The translations under genes were made by a program, and so were the position numbers. A stretch of 64,000 nucleotides of DNA from Nanohaloarchaea archaeon SW_7_43_1 (GTDB taxonomy: Archaea; Nanohalarchaeota; Nanosalinia; Nanosalinales; Nanosalinaceae): positions 632,739 through 696,738 of the forward strand of contig PXPE01000001.1 of NCBI GenBank assembly GCA_003009795.1, written 5' to 3'. This document shows, in pieces, positions 51,831 through 58,628 of this stretch (positions within the stretch are counted from its first letter, which is position 1; each line of letters begins with the position of its first letter). The notes under the pieces are model-generated. The model saw nothing but the letters and a program-made list of their open reading frames with translations. It had not been told where the DNA came from and did not search any database.

Positions 51831-53248
51831 TTTATCTTCTGAATTATCTTTTCCCGAGCAGTTTTTGGATCGGCTTTTCCTTCCGATTCTTGCATAACCT
51901 GGCCGACAAGGAAATTAACTGCCTCTTCATCTCCACTCCTGTAGTCCTCGACAGCCTCCTGATTATCCCCGACTATCTGAGCTACTAGCTGGTCGACCTC
52001 GTCCTCCTCTGCTTTCAGCAGATCCTGGTTTTCAACAATTTCCTTCGGGTCCTGAGGATTCTCTATAATCTTGCGTATAACTTTCTCCGCATTCCTATCT
52101 GAGATTCTGTCTTCTTCTAGAAGCTCGATTATATACTCTATCCAGTCAAGTTCAACTTCGGCTTCTTTATATGTCAGCTCATTATAATTCAAAGTCTTTC
52201 TTAGTTTTCCTGTCATCCAGGAACCGACAAGTTCGGGATCATAGTCTTCTGTAATTTGTTCAAAGTCGTCGGCCATTTGCTGTTCGGCAATCAGTGATTC
52301 GATCATTTTATCTGAGATTCCATACTGTTTCTGGAAACGTTCATACTTTTCATGAGGTAACTCGGGAATGCTCGATCTGATTTCCTGCTGGAACCGTTCA
52401 TCCAGTTCCTGGCGGGTAAGATCCGGATCGAAGATATATCCGTAGTCCTCTTCCGTCTCTTTTTCCCTCATCTTCTCCGTAGCTGAGATATCTGCATTGT
52501 AGTTTCTGGTATGCTGCGAGATTTCTCTTCCTCTCCGCTCCATCTGTTTCTGTCGTGATATCTCATAGCTAAGGGCTTTTTCCACCTCACTGGTTCCTGT
52601 TATGTTCTTTACCTCAACCTTTTCTCCTCCTTCGATAGATATGTTTGCATCGGTCTTGATTGCAAAGTTTGATTCCGGATAATAAATTTCAAGATACTGC
52701 AGAATTTTGGCTAATTGCTGAAGGTATTCACGAGCTTCTTGAGGTGAACGGAAGTCCGGTTCTGTAACAATCTCCAGCAGCGGTGTACCAGCACGGTTAT
52801 AATCTACTTTAGTATAGTTTGAATCAGATATGGATCCTCCAACGTGTTTCATCTTAGCCGGATCCTCCTCTACATGGAGGCGTTTTATACCGATTTCTCT
52901 TTCCTTGTCTTCAACTTCAATCTTAAGCTCTCCCTTCTCCCCGACCGGTATCTCGTACTGTGTGATCTGGTAGTTTTTGGACATGTCGGGATAGAAGTAT
53001 GTTTTCCTTGAGAAGAACACATCATTATTTATATCGCATTGGAGAGCCAGAACGGTCTTTGTCGCCAGTTTCAAAACGTTTTCGTTAAAACGTGGCTTTG
53101 ATCCGGGATGTCCCAGGCAGACCGGACAGACGTTTTCATTCGGTTTCTTAGCTTCTTCGTTCGGACATCCACAGAAAAGCTTGGTATTAGTATCAAGTTG
53201 AACATGGGTCTCAAGGCCGATCATCACATCTGCTTCCTGATCGGTCAT
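51827..53248 (-). CDS. gatB: Asp/Glu-tRNA amidotransferase subunit B
   Basis: A 473-residue GatB, the tRNA-binding kinase subunit that activates misacylated Asp-tRNA(Asn) or Glu-tRNA(Gln). GLETHVQL (about 11-18), the zinc-type CGCP...CPVCLGHPG (about 26-48), YFYPDMSKNYQITQ (about 83-96) and DYNRAGTPLLEIVTEPD (about 149-165) are intact, as is the C-terminal YqeY-like tail (VNFLVGQVMQESEGKADP). It overlaps gatA by 4 bases. Confidence 0.96.
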   Translation of the reverse strand: MTDQEADVMIGLETHVQLDTNTKLFCGCPNEEAKKPNENVCPVCLGHPGSKPRFNENVLKLATKTVLALQCDINNDVFFSRKTYFYPDMSKNYQITQYEIPVGEKGELKIEVEDKEREIGIKRLHVEEDPAKMKHVGGSISDSNYTKVDYNRAGTPLLEIVTEPDFRSPQEAREYLQQLAKILQYLEIYYPESNFAIKTDANISIEGGEKVEVKNITGTSEVEKALSYEISRQKQMERRGREISQHTRNYNADISATEKMREKETEEDYGYIFDPDLTRQELDERFQQEIRSSIPELPHEKYERFQKQYGISDKMIESLIAEQQMADDFEQITEDYDPELVGSWMTGKLRKTLNYNELTYKEAEVELDWIEYIIELLEEDRISDRNAEKVIRKIIENPQDPKEIVENQDLLKAEEDEVDQLVAQIVGDNQEAVEDYRSGDEEAVNFLVGQVMQESEGKADPKTAREKIIQKIK

Positions 53249-54621
53249 TCTTCCTCACCTTCTGTGTATGTATAGGCTGTATCAAGTACTTTTTCCTCCT
53301 CAAAGTGGTTGCCCACTATGTGCAACCCGGTTGGCATATCATTGCTTTCACCGTTTGGAACTGAGATCATGGGCATGCCGGCGAGGTTTGGTCCAATGGT
53401 CAATGTATCCATTGCATAGACCTCTTCCGGAAGCATTGATTCGGCGTCCTCTATTCTCGGTGCAATGTTCGGCATTGAAGGCGAGATCAGGACATCATAT
53501 TTCTTGAACGCATCTTTGAACTGGTTGATTATCTTCCGCCTGACCTCGGCTGCCTTGATATAGTAAGCATCCCTGTACCCAGCTTTCCTAGTATAAGTTC
53601 CGAGCAGTACTCTTCTCTTGGCTTCCTCTCCGAATCCCTCTGACCGGATCTGTGAGAAGTAATCATTGAAATCATCGAACTTTTCCGGATTTTTCTCCAT
53701 CCCATATCTCATTCCGGCGAACCTTGCCAGGTTAGTTGATGTCTCCGCCATCGCCAAAACATAATAAGCCGGAACCGCAGTATCTGCCGAAAGCAATGGC
53801 ATATCGACTTCTTCTACTTCTGCTCCAAGCTCTTCCAGTTTCCTAACTGAATCCTCAAAGTTTTCTCTTACTCCTTCCTCCAATCCATCAAGTTCAAGGT
53901 ACTGTTTCGGGATTCCGATTTTTAGTTCATCCTTTTCTTCAAGATCGGAATAATTCTCCACCTTTCTGTCAGAGGTGGTGTGATCGTTTTCGTCTTCCCC
54001 TGAAATTACCTCTAGTCCCTTTGCACATCCATAAACTGAGTTGGATAGAATCCCTATCTTGTCTAGAGAGTTGGCATAATCTACGAGACCGTATCTTGAA
54101 ACCCGGCCGTAAGTGGGTGTGATACCAACTACACCATTGTAGGCCGCAGGATTAGTTATTGAACCTCCTGTGGATTCTCCAATTGAGATTACAGGTTGGT
54201 CTATCGCTGCAACAACTGCTGCTGCTCCACCTGAGGAACCTCCAACCACTCTTTCCTTGTCGTGAGGATTTCTTGGAGTTCCGAATGCACAATTAGTTGA
54301 AAAGGTTCCAAACCCGAACTCATCTTGATTAGTTTTACCATAAAATACTGCTCCTGCATTTTTCAGCCTCTCAACAACTGTCGCATCGAAGACAGGTTCA
54401 TAGTTTTCGATTATTTTTGAGCCAGCTGAGGTTGTAATATTCTCTGTACAGATGGCATCTTTAACGATAAAAGGTACCCCAGAGAGCTCGCGGCCGGTTT
54501 CAGAGTTCTCTTTCTCAATCTTCCTCATGAAGTTTAGCTTAGAATCAGCTTCCTTCAGGTCTTCAAGGAACTTATCCTCATCGATTTCCTTATCTCCCTC
54601 AATGATCTGTCTAAGATCCAT
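53245..54621 (-). CDS. gatA: Asp/Glu-tRNA amidotransferase subunit A
   Basis: A 458-residue amidase-family GatA, which releases ammonia from glutamine. The Ser-cisSer-Lys triad is visible: PFIVKDAI (Lys, about 50-57), GGSSGGAAAVVAA (about 127-139) and GESTGGSITNPAA (about 147-159). Slightly short for the family. The start is the ATG at 54621. gatC is separated from it by three small genes on the same strand. Confidence 0.96.
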   Translation of the reverse strand: MDLRQIIEGDKEIDEDKFLEDLKEADSKLNFMRKIEKENSETGRELSGVPFIVKDAICTENITTSAGSKIIENYEPVFDATVVERLKNAGAVFYGKTNQDEFGFGTFSTNCAFGTPRNPHDKERVVGGSSGGAAAVVAAIDQPVISIGESTGGSITNPAAYNGVVGITPTYGRVSRYGLVDYANSLDKIGILSNSVYGCAKGLEVISGEDENDHTTSDRKVENYSDLEEKDELKIGIPKQYLELDGLEEGVRENFEDSVRKLEELGAEVEEVDMPLLSADTAVPAYYVLAMAETSTNLARFAGMRYGMEKNPEKFDDFNDYFSQIRSEGFGEEAKRRVLLGTYTRKAGYRDAYYIKAAEVRRKIINQFKDAFKKYDVLISPSMPNIAPRIEDAESMLPEEVYAMDTLTIGPNLAGMPMISVPNGESNDMPTGLHIVGNHFEEEKVLDTAYTYTEGEEE

Positions 54622-54652
54622 ATTTCTTACCTATACGGAGAATCTTAAAAAT

Positions 54653-54934
54653 TCATCCAAATTCTATCATCGCCCAGCCGTTTCCATATTCGAAGGATTC
54701 AGATTCTTCATCTCTTAACTGTGTGCCATATTTTTCATCTAAAAGATTCGCTACATCCTCAAATTCAAATCCTATTAATGCTTCAAGACTTTCTGACTCA
54801 AAATAAACTTTTGAACTGTCTGGAGAAACATATACATTAAGAGGATCTGTATGGTTTATCTCTTGGGTATCATAGCTTTCAGGGAGTTCTGAAATTGGAA
54901 ATTTATCTAGGTTATAACCTTCTTCAGTGCTCAC
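54653..54934 (-). CDS. Small acidic protein in the gat operon
   Basis: A 93-residue acidic soluble protein, no known motif, ending GNGWAMIEFG. It lies between the small zinc ribbon gene and gatA on the same strand, 31 bases before gatA. Upstream is TTATTTATATTTAA (about 54954-54967), so it may begin a sub-transcript with gatA-gatB. Confidence 0.55.
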   Translation of the reverse strand: MSTEEGYNLDKFPISELPESYDTQEINHTDPLNVYVSPDSSKVYFESESLEALIGFEFEDVANLLDEKYGTQLRDEESESFEYGNGWAMIEFG

Positions 54935-54964
54935 AAATATTTTCCATCTCTAAGTTATTTATAT

Positions 54965-55123
54965 TTAATCCTCAGGCTCTATACTGCACTTGTCAATGTG
55001 AAATATTTGTCCGCATTCAGTACATTTTGGAAATAATGCCCTATAACCTTGAAAGCTCATTTCTCCGTCACAGTCCGGGCAAAGGAGCTTTTTACTGTCT
55101 CCGATATCTGAAATCTGTATCAC
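54965..55123 (-). CDS. 52-residue zinc ribbon protein
   Basis: GTG at 55123 to TAA at 54965. CPDCDGEMSF and KCTECGQIFH give a four-Cys zinc ribbon, with a short acidic tail (SIEPED). It starts 6 bases after the Nudix stop, so it belongs to the same operon. Too short for routine ORF calling. Function unknown; perhaps RNA or protein binding. Confidence 0.65.
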   Translation of the reverse strand: MIQISDIGDSKKLLCPDCDGEMSFQGYRALFPKCTECGQIFHIDKCSIEPED

Positions 55124-55128
55124 CTCGA

Positions 55129-55566
55129 CTAATCCCAGCCAATTTCTTGATATTCAAGTCCATCGTCCATTTCATTGATGGCCCTCTTAACGTATCCTAT
55201 AGTATTTTCTGGAAGATCATTCTTTCTCACCCATCGAAGTTCCTCGCATTTTTCAGGTTCCTTATTCGTCGGTTCTCCTTCCCAATTTCCTGCTTTGAAA
55301 AATATATCAACATAGACATTTCCTTCTGATCTGCGGTGCATAATCGAGACTGTTTCAAGATTTTCTTTCTTGATTCCTATATCTACTTCCTCTTCAGCTT
55401 CCCTGATCATTGCTTCCCTAAAGTTCTCACCTTCATCAACATGACCCGCAATAAGACTGTAATTCCCATCTTTGAAACCGGTATTCTTTCTCTTCATCAG
55501 AAGAACTTCATTGCCCTTCTCAAGTATTAAGTAAGAAGCTGTTCTCGGTTTATGTTTTTCAGGCAT
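55129..55566 (-). CDS. Nudix hydrolase
   Basis: A 145-residue Nudix protein: GHVDEGENFREAMIREAEEE (about 41-60) is the G-x5-E-x7-R-E-x-x-E-E box with all catalytic Glu. Hydrolyses a nucleoside diphosphate derivative; the substrate (NTP, dNTP, or mRNA-cap-like) cannot be told. It lies 11 bases after gatC in the same operon. Confidence 0.9.
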   Translation of the reverse strand: MPEKHKPRTASYLILEKGNEVLLMKRKNTGFKDGNYSLIAGHVDEGENFREAMIREAEEEVDIGIKKENLETVSIMHRRSEGNVYVDIFFKAGNWEGEPTNKEPEKCEELRWVRKNDLPENTIGYVKRAINEMDDGLEYQEIGWD

Positions 55567-55577
55567 GGTAAATCAGT

Positions 55578-55856
55578 TTATGCACTTGGTCCTTTGAAGT
55601 ATCCGTCTTCCTCATTCTCTGTATTCTGGAGTACCTCGTCTTTATCCAATGTTTCTTCGACTTCATCTTCACGAGTTTTCGGATCTGTTTCCACCGGATG
55701 GAAAGCAGGTTCAACGTCTTCAGTGTCTATTTTCTCTAGTTTTTGAAAAATCGAAATAATATTTTCAAACTCTTCTGCAAATTTCTCAGCCTCTCCTTCC
55801 TCCAAATTGATTCTGGCATTGTCCGCAATTTCCTCTACATCTTCAGGCTCAACCAT
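55578..55856 (-). CDS. gatC: Asp/Glu-tRNA amidotransferase subunit C
   Basis: A 92-residue GatC, the small clamp of the amidotransferase. DVEEIADNARINL (about 6-18) and FQKLEKIDTEDVEPAFHP (about 37-54) match the family. It is the first gene of a gatC-Nudix-Zn ribbon-small protein-gatA-gatB transcript. The promoter lies in the gap shared with the hairpin array (AATATTTAG about 55876-55884). Confidence 0.9.
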   Translation of the reverse strand: MVEPEDVEEIADNARINLEEGEAEKFAEEFENIISIFQKLEKIDTEDVEPAFHPVETDPKTREDEVEETLDKDEVLQNTENEEDGYFKGPSA

Positions 55857-55957
55857 GATACAATGATGGATCCATAATATTTAGTAACTGTTTGATGACA
55901 GCGTCTTTCCGGTCAATGAACTTTACGTGAACAGTTCAGAACAAAAGCTGTTCAAAA

Positions 55958-55971
55958 ACGATGAACATCGT
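55958..55971. promoter_or_regulatory. Palindrome upstream of the hairpin-array TATA box
   Basis: ACGATG (55958-55963) and CATCGT (55966-55971) form a perfect palindrome around AA, ending 22 bases before the TATA box at 55994. ATCGT recurs at about 55982-55986. GAACAG/CTGTTC arms (about 55929-55934/55948-55953) flank it. Possible activator or repressor sites in the gatC/ncRNA gap. Confidence 0.35.
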
Positions 55972-55993
55972 CAATTCGGTTATCGTGGCAAAG

Positions 55994-56001
55994 TTTTATA
56001 A
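55994..56001 (+). promoter_or_regulatory. TATA box for the hairpin-array RNA
   Basis: TTTTATAA (55994-56001), preceded by an A-rich stretch (CAAAG), is a strong archaeal TATA box. Transcription would begin near 56022-56026, just before the first hairpin. No ORF begins there, which suggests a non-coding transcript. Confidence 0.5.
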
Positions 56002-56021
56002 ATGACCTAATTGAATGTTTA

Positions 56022-56165
56022 GTTAAGCTTTGGTAATCTGTCCTTGGGCGGACGGTTCAAATGTGACAGATACGATCTAACTCGTTTGGGCACGAGTCTA
56101 TTCGGATTCAAGTTGGGCTTTGAATCCAAACATGAATTAAGTATTCAAGTTGGGCTTGAATTTGT
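56022..56165 (+). ncRNA. Candidate small RNA with four TTGGGC hexaloop hairpins
   Basis: Four consecutive hairpins share the loop TTGGGC. H1: CTGTCC/GGACGG (56038-56055). H2: ACTCGT/ACGAGT (56080-56097). H3: GGATTCAAG/TTTGAATCC (56104-56127). H4: ATTCAA/TTGAAT around G-TTGGGC (56143-56161). Stems H1, H2 and H3 are unrelated, while H3 and H4 share ATTCAAG, so selection seems to act on loop plus pairing. No ORF fits. ftsZ has a separate TATA box downstream, so the array is probably its own RNA. The strand is inferred from the TATA box at 55994. Confidence 0.65.
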
Positions 56166-56187
56166 TGATCTTCTAAGGTAGAATTAA

Positions 56188-56216
56188 CTATACCGCTTTA
56201 AAAAGGTTAGGTATAG
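56188..56216 (+). promoter_or_regulatory. ftsZ promoter within an inverted repeat
   Basis: CTATACC (56188-56194) and GGTATAG (56210-56216) are perfect arms around GCTTTAAAAAGGTTA. The TTTAAAAA at 56197-56204 is 32-39 bases before the ftsZ ATG, so it is the likely TATA box. A protein bound to the arms would cover it, suggesting cell-division control. Confidence 0.5.
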
Positions 56217-56235
56217 CCGTAAATGTGATGCTAAC

Positions 56236-57300
56236 ATGGAATCCCTAATAGATAACAACGAGTCCGGAAAAGACGTCGAAAATCTTGATGATGTAAAAGA
56301 TGCTAGAATTGTAGTTGTAGGAGTCGGCGGAGCAGGAAATAACCAGGTAACCCGTATCCAGAAGAAGGATGTACAAGGTGCCGATACAGTGGCAATCAAC
56401 ACCGATAAACAGCACCTAGAAATGGCTTCAGCCAATCGGAAAATCCTCGTAGGAAAAGATCTGACAAAAGGCCTTGGAGCAGGAGGAAAACCCGAGAAAG
56501 GTGCAAGATCAGCTGAAGAGAACCGTGCCGAACTACGATCAATCTTCAAAGACGCAGACATGGTCTTCCTCACAGCAGGAATGGGGGGAGGAACAGGAAC
56601 AGGAGCAACACCGGTTCTTGCAGAAATCGCAAAGAAAGAAGACTGCATAGTAATAGGAACAGTGACAATGCCTTTCGAGATCGAGGGCGCAAGAATGAGT
56701 AAAGCAGAAGATGGCCTATACAGACTGAGACAACATGTAGATACCGCAATCGTAATTGAAAACGACAAACTACTAGATATAGCAGGCGACATGCCTCTAG
56801 ACCAGGCATTCGGAGTAGCAGACGAACTGATCACAACAATGATTAAAGGAGTAACAGAGACAATCTCCAAGCCTTCCCTGGTCAACCTGGACTACGCAGA
56901 TGTACAGGCAATCATGAACCAGGGAGGAGTAGCAGTAGTAGGATACGGGGAATCAGATACAAAGAACAAAGGAGAGGAAGCAATCCACGAAGCCCTCAGC
57001 AACCCGCTACTCGACGTAGAGTTCGAAGGAGCAAACGGAGCATTACTTCACGTAGCAGGAGGATCAGACCTCACCCTGAACGAGATCAATGACGTAGGAC
57101 AGAAAGTTAAACACCACCTAGACAGCCATGCACAGGTAATCTGGGGCGCACGAGTAAAGGAAGAGCTCCAAGGCAAACTCCAAGTCATCTCGATTATTAC
57201 GGGAGTCGAATCACCTTATGTCCTTGGTGAAGTGGAGGAAGAAACAGAGACAGAAGTCTCAGGAGATGTCAATGATCTGGGAATCGAAGTAATTGAATAA
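56236..57300 (+). CDS. ftsZ: Cell division protein FtsZ
   Basis: A 354-residue tubulin-family GTPase that forms the division ring. VVVGVGGAGNNQ (about 27-38) is the nucleotide-binding N-terminal loop, and AGMGGGTGTGATP (about 114-126) the tubulin signature. INTDKQHL, ADELITTMIKGVTETI and the T7-loop region NLDYADVQAIM (about 218-228) are intact. A short acidic C-terminal tail (EVEEETETEVSGDVND) ends in GIEVIE. The upstream region holds an inverted-repeat promoter and the hairpin array. Confidence 0.97.
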   Translation: MESLIDNNESGKDVENLDDVKDARIVVVGVGGAGNNQVTRIQKKDVQGADTVAINTDKQHLEMASANRKILVGKDLTKGLGAGGKPEKGARSAEENRAELRSIFKDADMVFLTAGMGGGTGTGATPVLAEIAKKEDCIVIGTVTMPFEIEGARMSKAEDGLYRLRQHVDTAIVIENDKLLDIAGDMPLDQAFGVADELITTMIKGVTETISKPSLVNLDYADVQAIMNQGGVAVVGYGESDTKNKGEEAIHEALSNPLLDVEFEGANGALLHVAGGSDLTLNEINDVGQKVKHHLDSHAQVIWGARVKEELQGKLQVISIITGVESPYVLGEVEEETETEVSGDVNDLGIEVIE

Positions 57301-57310
57301 AAAACAACCA

Positions 57311-57339
57311 GAGGCTTCAGCGGTAAAACGTGAAGTCTC
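57311..57339 (+). terminator. Hairpin just after ftsZ
   Basis: GAGGCTTCA (57311-57319) pairs with TGAAGTCTC (57331-57339) over 9 bp (one G-U), with an 11-base loop, starting 10 bases after the ftsZ stop. It probably marks the mRNA 3' end; no long T-run follows, only a pyrimidine-rich stretch (ACTTTCCCCTTT). Confidence 0.4.
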
Positions 57340-57375
57340 AATCACCATATCACTTCATACTTTCCCCTTTACCCC

Positions 57376-57458
57376 TTAAGGCCTCCGCGTCCGGGTTTGA
57401 TGGGCAAAAAGCCTGTCAAACACCGTACACTCCCCTCCCCCCTATGCGGAGGTCTTAA
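57376..57458 (+). ncRNA. Candidate structured RNA after ftsZ
   Basis: An outer stem, TTAAGGCCTCCGC (57376-57388) with GCGGAGGTCTTAA (57446-57458), is 13 bp with one G-U. Inside, GTTTGATGGGC (57395-57405) pairs with GCCTGTCAAAC (57411-57421), 11 bp with two G-U pairs and loop AAAAA. A pyrimidine-rich strand (ACTCCCCTCCCCCC) is left unpaired. G-U pairs make more sense in RNA than in a DNA operator and favour the plus strand. No known RNA family recognised. Confidence 0.5.
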
Positions 57459-57518
57459 ATTTACCTTTTATCACTTGAAACGATAAACGGTTTAAGGATT
57501 CTCAAGTAATAACTGATT

Positions 57519-58022
57519 GTGAATCCAAAAACCTTGATACATCAGGTATTAACGGTTATACTTGCTTTTACACCTACGCTAGCTCTATATCTCGATTCGT
57601 CTTACAGCGGTCTAGTGGCAGGACTATCGATTTTGGCATTTCTCGGCAGCTGGGAATTACTTGACAGAAGAATACTGGAGACCTCAGCGGGAAGAAAATC
57701 AAAAGCTTTCCAAGATTTGATTGAGACAGTTTCCGTATTCCTAATAATAGGTAGCACAGGTATTTCTAGAATAGTGCCTGGATGGCTTGCAGTGATAACA
57801 CTCGGTTTACTGGGATCTGTTAAAGTATACAGGCTAAAGATGCATAAGAGATTCAGGAAAAACTTTTCTCTGGATATCGGTGAAAGTTACTGGATAGGAT
57901 TAGCTGCTCTAATCTTTCTTGGCTCCTATCTCAACGAGTATTTCATATTCTACGGTTTAGTGGTTCTCTGTTTAGTATTGATTTACGATCTTTTCTCACT
58001 TATCAAAAAGATTGAGAGATAG
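57519..58022 (+). CDS. Membrane protein with four to five helices
   Basis: A 167-residue protein, GTG start, with hydrophobic segments at about 8-25, 28-45, 68-84, 87-100 and 125-158, separated by basic loops (DRRILETSAGRKSKAF; YRLKMHKRFRKN). No catalytic motif seen; the general look recalls small phospholipid-pathway membrane proteins but without their D-G motifs. It overlaps an extended form of the next gene. Confidence 0.6.
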   Translation: MNPKTLIHQVLTVILAFTPTLALYLDSSYSGLVAGLSILAFLGSWELLDRRILETSAGRKSKAFQDLIETVSVFLIIGSTGISRIVPGWLAVITLGLLGSVKVYRLKMHKRFRKNFSLDIGESYWIGLAALIFLGSYLNEYFIFYGLVVLCLVLIYDLFSLIKKIER

Positions 58023-58062
58023 CTTGTCCAACTATTTAATTGTTAGTCGCATCAGTTTTACT

Positions 58063-58569
58063 ATGAAGGCTCCAATATGTAACGTATGCTTAAAGAGTGA
58101 GGATGAGCTCTGCAGCATGTGTGAAGACAAGTTTGAAAACGGCAAAATCACTGAAACCGATATAAACGTTTCAAGGATTCTACACAACCTCAATAAGGAA
58201 CACGCATCCCTGAAGGATTCAGAGATCATTAAAACATTCGAGGCAGAAAACGTAGTTGTAATAGCGACAGGGAAAGGTGACGGGGCTAAAGTGGTTGGTC
58301 GGAGCGGAGAAATCGTCAAGAAAGTAGCAGATGAAGTAGGCAAATCAATCAGAGTAGTAGAGAAAAGCAACGAGGACCTGGAAACGATCAAAGGACTGCT
58401 AAGTCCGGCAGAAGTGGAATCAGTTAACACAGTATTCACGCCGAACGGACAGGAGAAAAAAATCGTTGTCAGCGACGAATACACGGGAAAGATCAACCTC
58501 TCCGAAGACGAGTTCGAAGAGATAATAGAGGGAATAACCGAAACACATTACCGGCTATCCTTCGAGTAA
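58063..58569 (+). CDS. Zinc finger-KH protein
   Basis: About 168 residues. An N-terminal four-Cys finger (CNVCLKSEDELCSMCEDK) is followed by a KH-type RNA-binding domain (about 60-115; VIATGKGDGAKVVGRSGEIV, containing a G-x-x-G-like loop) and a beta-rich end. Probably binds RNA, perhaps in ribosome assembly. The start is placed at the ATG at 58063, so that the zinc finger begins the protein; a frame starting at 58012 adds 17 residues and overlaps the preceding gene. Confidence 0.75.
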   Translation: MKAPICNVCLKSEDELCSMCEDKFENGKITETDINVSRILHNLNKEHASLKDSEIIKTFEAENVVVIATGKGDGAKVVGRSGEIVKKVADEVGKSIRVVEKSNEDLETIKGLLSPAEVESVNTVFTPNGQEKKIVVSDEYTGKINLSEDEFEEIIEGITETHYRLSFE

Positions 58570-58628
58570 CATTCAACCTCTCATGTTTTCCAGTTTTCTT
58601 ATAAGAATCTACAGTACAAGTCTCTAAC

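Noticed and set aside
56184-56885. 233-residue ORF antisense to ftsZ
   Set aside because: Fully inside ftsZ, low-complexity Ser/Pro/Arg composition typical of a shadow frame.
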